From assembly GCF_037782385.1 (NCBI RefSeq), contig NZ_JBBEXD010000004.1:124001-188000 (forward strand): 64,000 bases of DNA, read 5' to 3'. Shown here piece by piece: positions 63,380 through 64,000 of the stretch. Position numbers and translations under genes: made by a program. The notes beneath the pieces are model-generated. The model was not told the DNA's origin. It was given only the letters and a program-made list of their open reading frames with translations, and did no database searches. The DNA is from Ascidiimonas meishanensis. GTDB taxonomy: Bacteria > Bacteroidota > Bacteroidia > Flavobacteriales > Flavobacteriaceae. Every line of letters begins with the position of its first letter. Within the stretch, counting starts at the first letter, position 1.

Positions 63380-64000
63380 CTACTTTCTTAATTTGCTCAT
63401 CACTAACACATGTGGAAAAGTAATGGCCGCTAGAAAAGAAAAGAAAACAGATAAAAAAAGCTTTTCTTCACTATTAAATATTAGATAAAGTATCCCTAGT
63501 CCTACCAAAGATATTATCCATGTAAAGAGAGAAGACTTTAAATACATCCATATACTTTTTTTGTTAAAGCTTCCGTATAAATAAATTATCTGGTCTATTA
63601 ATGAAGGTAAAGAATGCCACAGAATAAAATAAATGGAGAACGCCCAAAGTAATGAAGCCGTTTTAAATACTACAAAGAAAACAACAATATAAAAAACCTC
63701 TTTAATAAAGATTTTATAATTTTCTTTAACAGATATAAGCGCAAATGAGCAACCACTAAAAATAAGCAAGCAAACCGCAAAACTGTACTCATATACTGTG
63801 GCATTCAAATAAATGCCTGTCATATCTTTAATAATTAATGATACTTCATCAGGATTAGCCAAAAATAATAGAAAAAGAATGAGCATTCCATAACTCAAAA
63901 AAGCCGAGCCTCGTAAAGGTGATCTTTTTTTAAATATCTTTTCCAAATGCTGTTCTCCAAAATGATACCCACTAAACAAAATAAATACTGCCAAACCAAA
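63380..64000 (-). CDS. blh: Brp/Blh-family beta-carotene 15,15'-dioxygenase, 5' part beyond the window
   Basis: The frame stays open to base 64000, so the start lies outside. Six or so membrane helices carry the family marks FSGYHFGEQHL (first His motif), WAFSIYFILWHSLPSLIDQI (HS.PS..DQ) and AAITFPHVLVMSKL (TxPHxxVM) near the C-terminus. These His residues bind iron. The enzyme cleaves beta-carotene to retinal, the chromophore of proteorhodopsin, so a rhodopsin gene is expected nearby to the right, as in many marine flavobacteria. That part is inference. Confidence 0.9.
   Translation of the reverse strand, partial: FGLAVFILFSGYHFGEQHLEKIFKKRSPLRGSAFLSYGMLILFLLFLANPDEVSLIIKDMTGIYLNATVYEYSFAVCLLIFSGCSFALISVKENYKIFIKEVFYIVVFFVVFKTASLLWAFSIYFILWHSLPSLIDQIIYLYGSFNKKSIWMYLKSSLFTWIISLVGLGILYLIFNSEEKLFLSVFFSFLAAITFPHVLVMSKLRK

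Overview
The window is a low-GC chromosome segment from a member of the Bacteroidota, most likely a marine Flavobacteriaceae species. The evidence is the gene set: primary sigma factor without region 1.1, paired Skp/OmpH genes next to BamA, a FolK-deoxynucleoside kinase fusion, a DUF6089 protein, a single-subunit cytochrome b SDH, and a Brp/Blh carotene dioxygenase. Promoters of the Bacteroidota type (TTTG, about 18-19 bases, TAnnTTTG) are visible before the tRNAs and tig. No genus is claimed.

Bases 1-9866 are an accessory locus. It holds short peptide genes with double-glycine leaders, some intact (341, 1776, 2678) and some decayed, a broken IS1182-type transposase, and two tandemly duplicated genes for solenoid-like repeat proteins (3106, 4458). 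Converging on these is an export pair: a HlyD-type adaptor and an ABC transporter with an N-terminal C39 peptidase of the kind that cuts double-glycine leaders. A stray copy of the HlyD gene's 3' end between the two repeat genes shows how they duplicated.

Bases 9976-36992 are mostly conserved housekeeping genes: envelope assembly (skp, skp-like, bamA, uppS), nadK, pdxJ, tig-clpP-clpX, GH3, DUF2797, rpsU, rpoD, LysE, AsmA, a queuosine precursor transporter, sppA, folK-dNK, a SpoU methyltransferase and mutS. An outer-membrane barrel remnant may lie at about 24950-25140.

Bases 37049-37918 hold tRNA-Gly(GCC) and tRNA-Leu(UAA) in an unusual setting: a 5' fragment of tRNA-Leu with a small hairpin in its D-loop, and a 112-base tandem array in which the last 13 bases of tRNA-Leu recur four more times. 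The hairpin in the array shows compensatory base changes.

Bases 38590-44141 are accessory again: a lipoprotein, a GNAT protein, an overlapping lipid-type operon (methyltransferase, PlsC-like acyltransferase, desaturase), and an Asn/Gln-rich repeat protein with a basic tail. Bases 44266-64000 carry sdhCAB, a TerC protein with a small zinc-ribbon gene, ppa, mscL, a thioredoxin-domain protein next to another double-glycine peptide, a Na/Pi symporter, an M61 peptidase, lipoproteins, a cupin, two PsbP-like paralogues, a GH20 hexosaminidase, a GAF-PAS protein and a truncated blh gene.
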